Shown here one piece after another: positions 7,112 through 7,114 of a stretch of 7,114 bases of DNA (its first letter is position 1; each line of letters begins with the position of its first letter). Source of the stretch: an uncultured Rhizobiaceae group bacterium (GTDB lineage Bacteria > Pseudomonadota > Alphaproteobacteria > Rhizobiales > Rhizobiaceae); assembly GCA_905479965.1 (NCBI GenBank), contig CAJQOR010000064.1, positions 1 through 7,114 of the forward strand, in the 5' to 3' direction. The notes below the pieces were generated by a model. It made no database searches and was not told the origin of the DNA. It saw only the letters and a program-made list of their open reading frames with translations. Position numbers and translations under genes: made by a program.

Positions 7112-7114
7112 AAC

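Larger units (their letters stand above)
6984..7114 (-). ncRNA. ssrA: tmRNA (ssrA), coding piece of a circularly permuted two-piece gene, partial
   Basis: tmRNA frees ribosomes stalled on broken mRNAs and encodes a degradation tag. The minus strand enters the window just before the tag frame (GCA at 7109-7111, stop 7070-7072). After the tag come two stems: CCTAGTTGT with ACGACTAGG (7022-7043; 9 bp including one T-G pair, loop TCGC), and GAAGGC with GCCTTC (6988-6993 and 7008-7013) enclosing CCTGGCAACAGAA. These fit the end of the alphaproteobacterial coding piece. No T-arm, acceptor stem or CCA lies between the tag and sspB, as a one-piece tmRNA would require. The acceptor piece must therefore lie beyond 7114, upstream in transcription, which is the permuted order known in alphaproteobacteria. 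The 3' end near 6984 is an estimate. The promoter and the 5' part of the coding piece are outside the window. Confidence 0.9.

Overview
The window looks like a chromosomal piece of an alphaproteobacterium, probably of the Hyphomicrobiales (rhizobial order), with modest GC content. Three things point there. The right edge carries the coding half of a circularly permuted, two-piece tmRNA whose tag reads ANDNNYAEARLAA, very close to the rhizobial tag as I remember it. Beside it is an alpha-type SspB with the C-terminal motif VVSLDAFRKK. Next to that is a DUF4169 gene, a small family I know mainly from this class. The placement is inference from family knowledge; no search was run.

Layout from left to right. 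Bases 1-611 (minus) hold the N-terminal half of a ClC-type chloride channel or H+/Cl- exchanger, cut by the left edge. A divergent intergenic region (612-792) carries weak promoter candidates for both directions. Bases 793-2196 (plus) encode a complete FAD-linked D-2-hydroxyacid dehydrogenase of the GlcD/LDHD type that starts at TTG. A 111-base gap with a perfect TATAAT box and a small leader hairpin follows. Bases 2308-6084 (plus) encode a 1258-residue AsmA-family envelope protein with an N-terminal membrane anchor and a long charged coiled-coil tail. Converging on it from the right are DUF4169 (6300-6109) and sspB (6846-6310), 9 bases apart and so probably one transcript. Upstream of sspB on the same strand lies the end of the ssrA (tmRNA) gene, from about 6984 to the window edge.

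Functionally, the right-hand block is a ribosome-rescue and tag-degradation neighbourhood. tmRNA adds the degradation tag to stalled nascent chains, and SspB hands tagged chains to the ClpXP protease, so the tag and its reader are encoded side by side. The left part is ordinary metabolism and envelope maintenance: ion exchange, D-lactate or related 2-hydroxyacid oxidation, and lipid or envelope homeostasis through AsmA. I see no mobile element, CRISPR array, phage gene or tRNA. The nearest thing to a special system is the ssrA-sspB arrangement.
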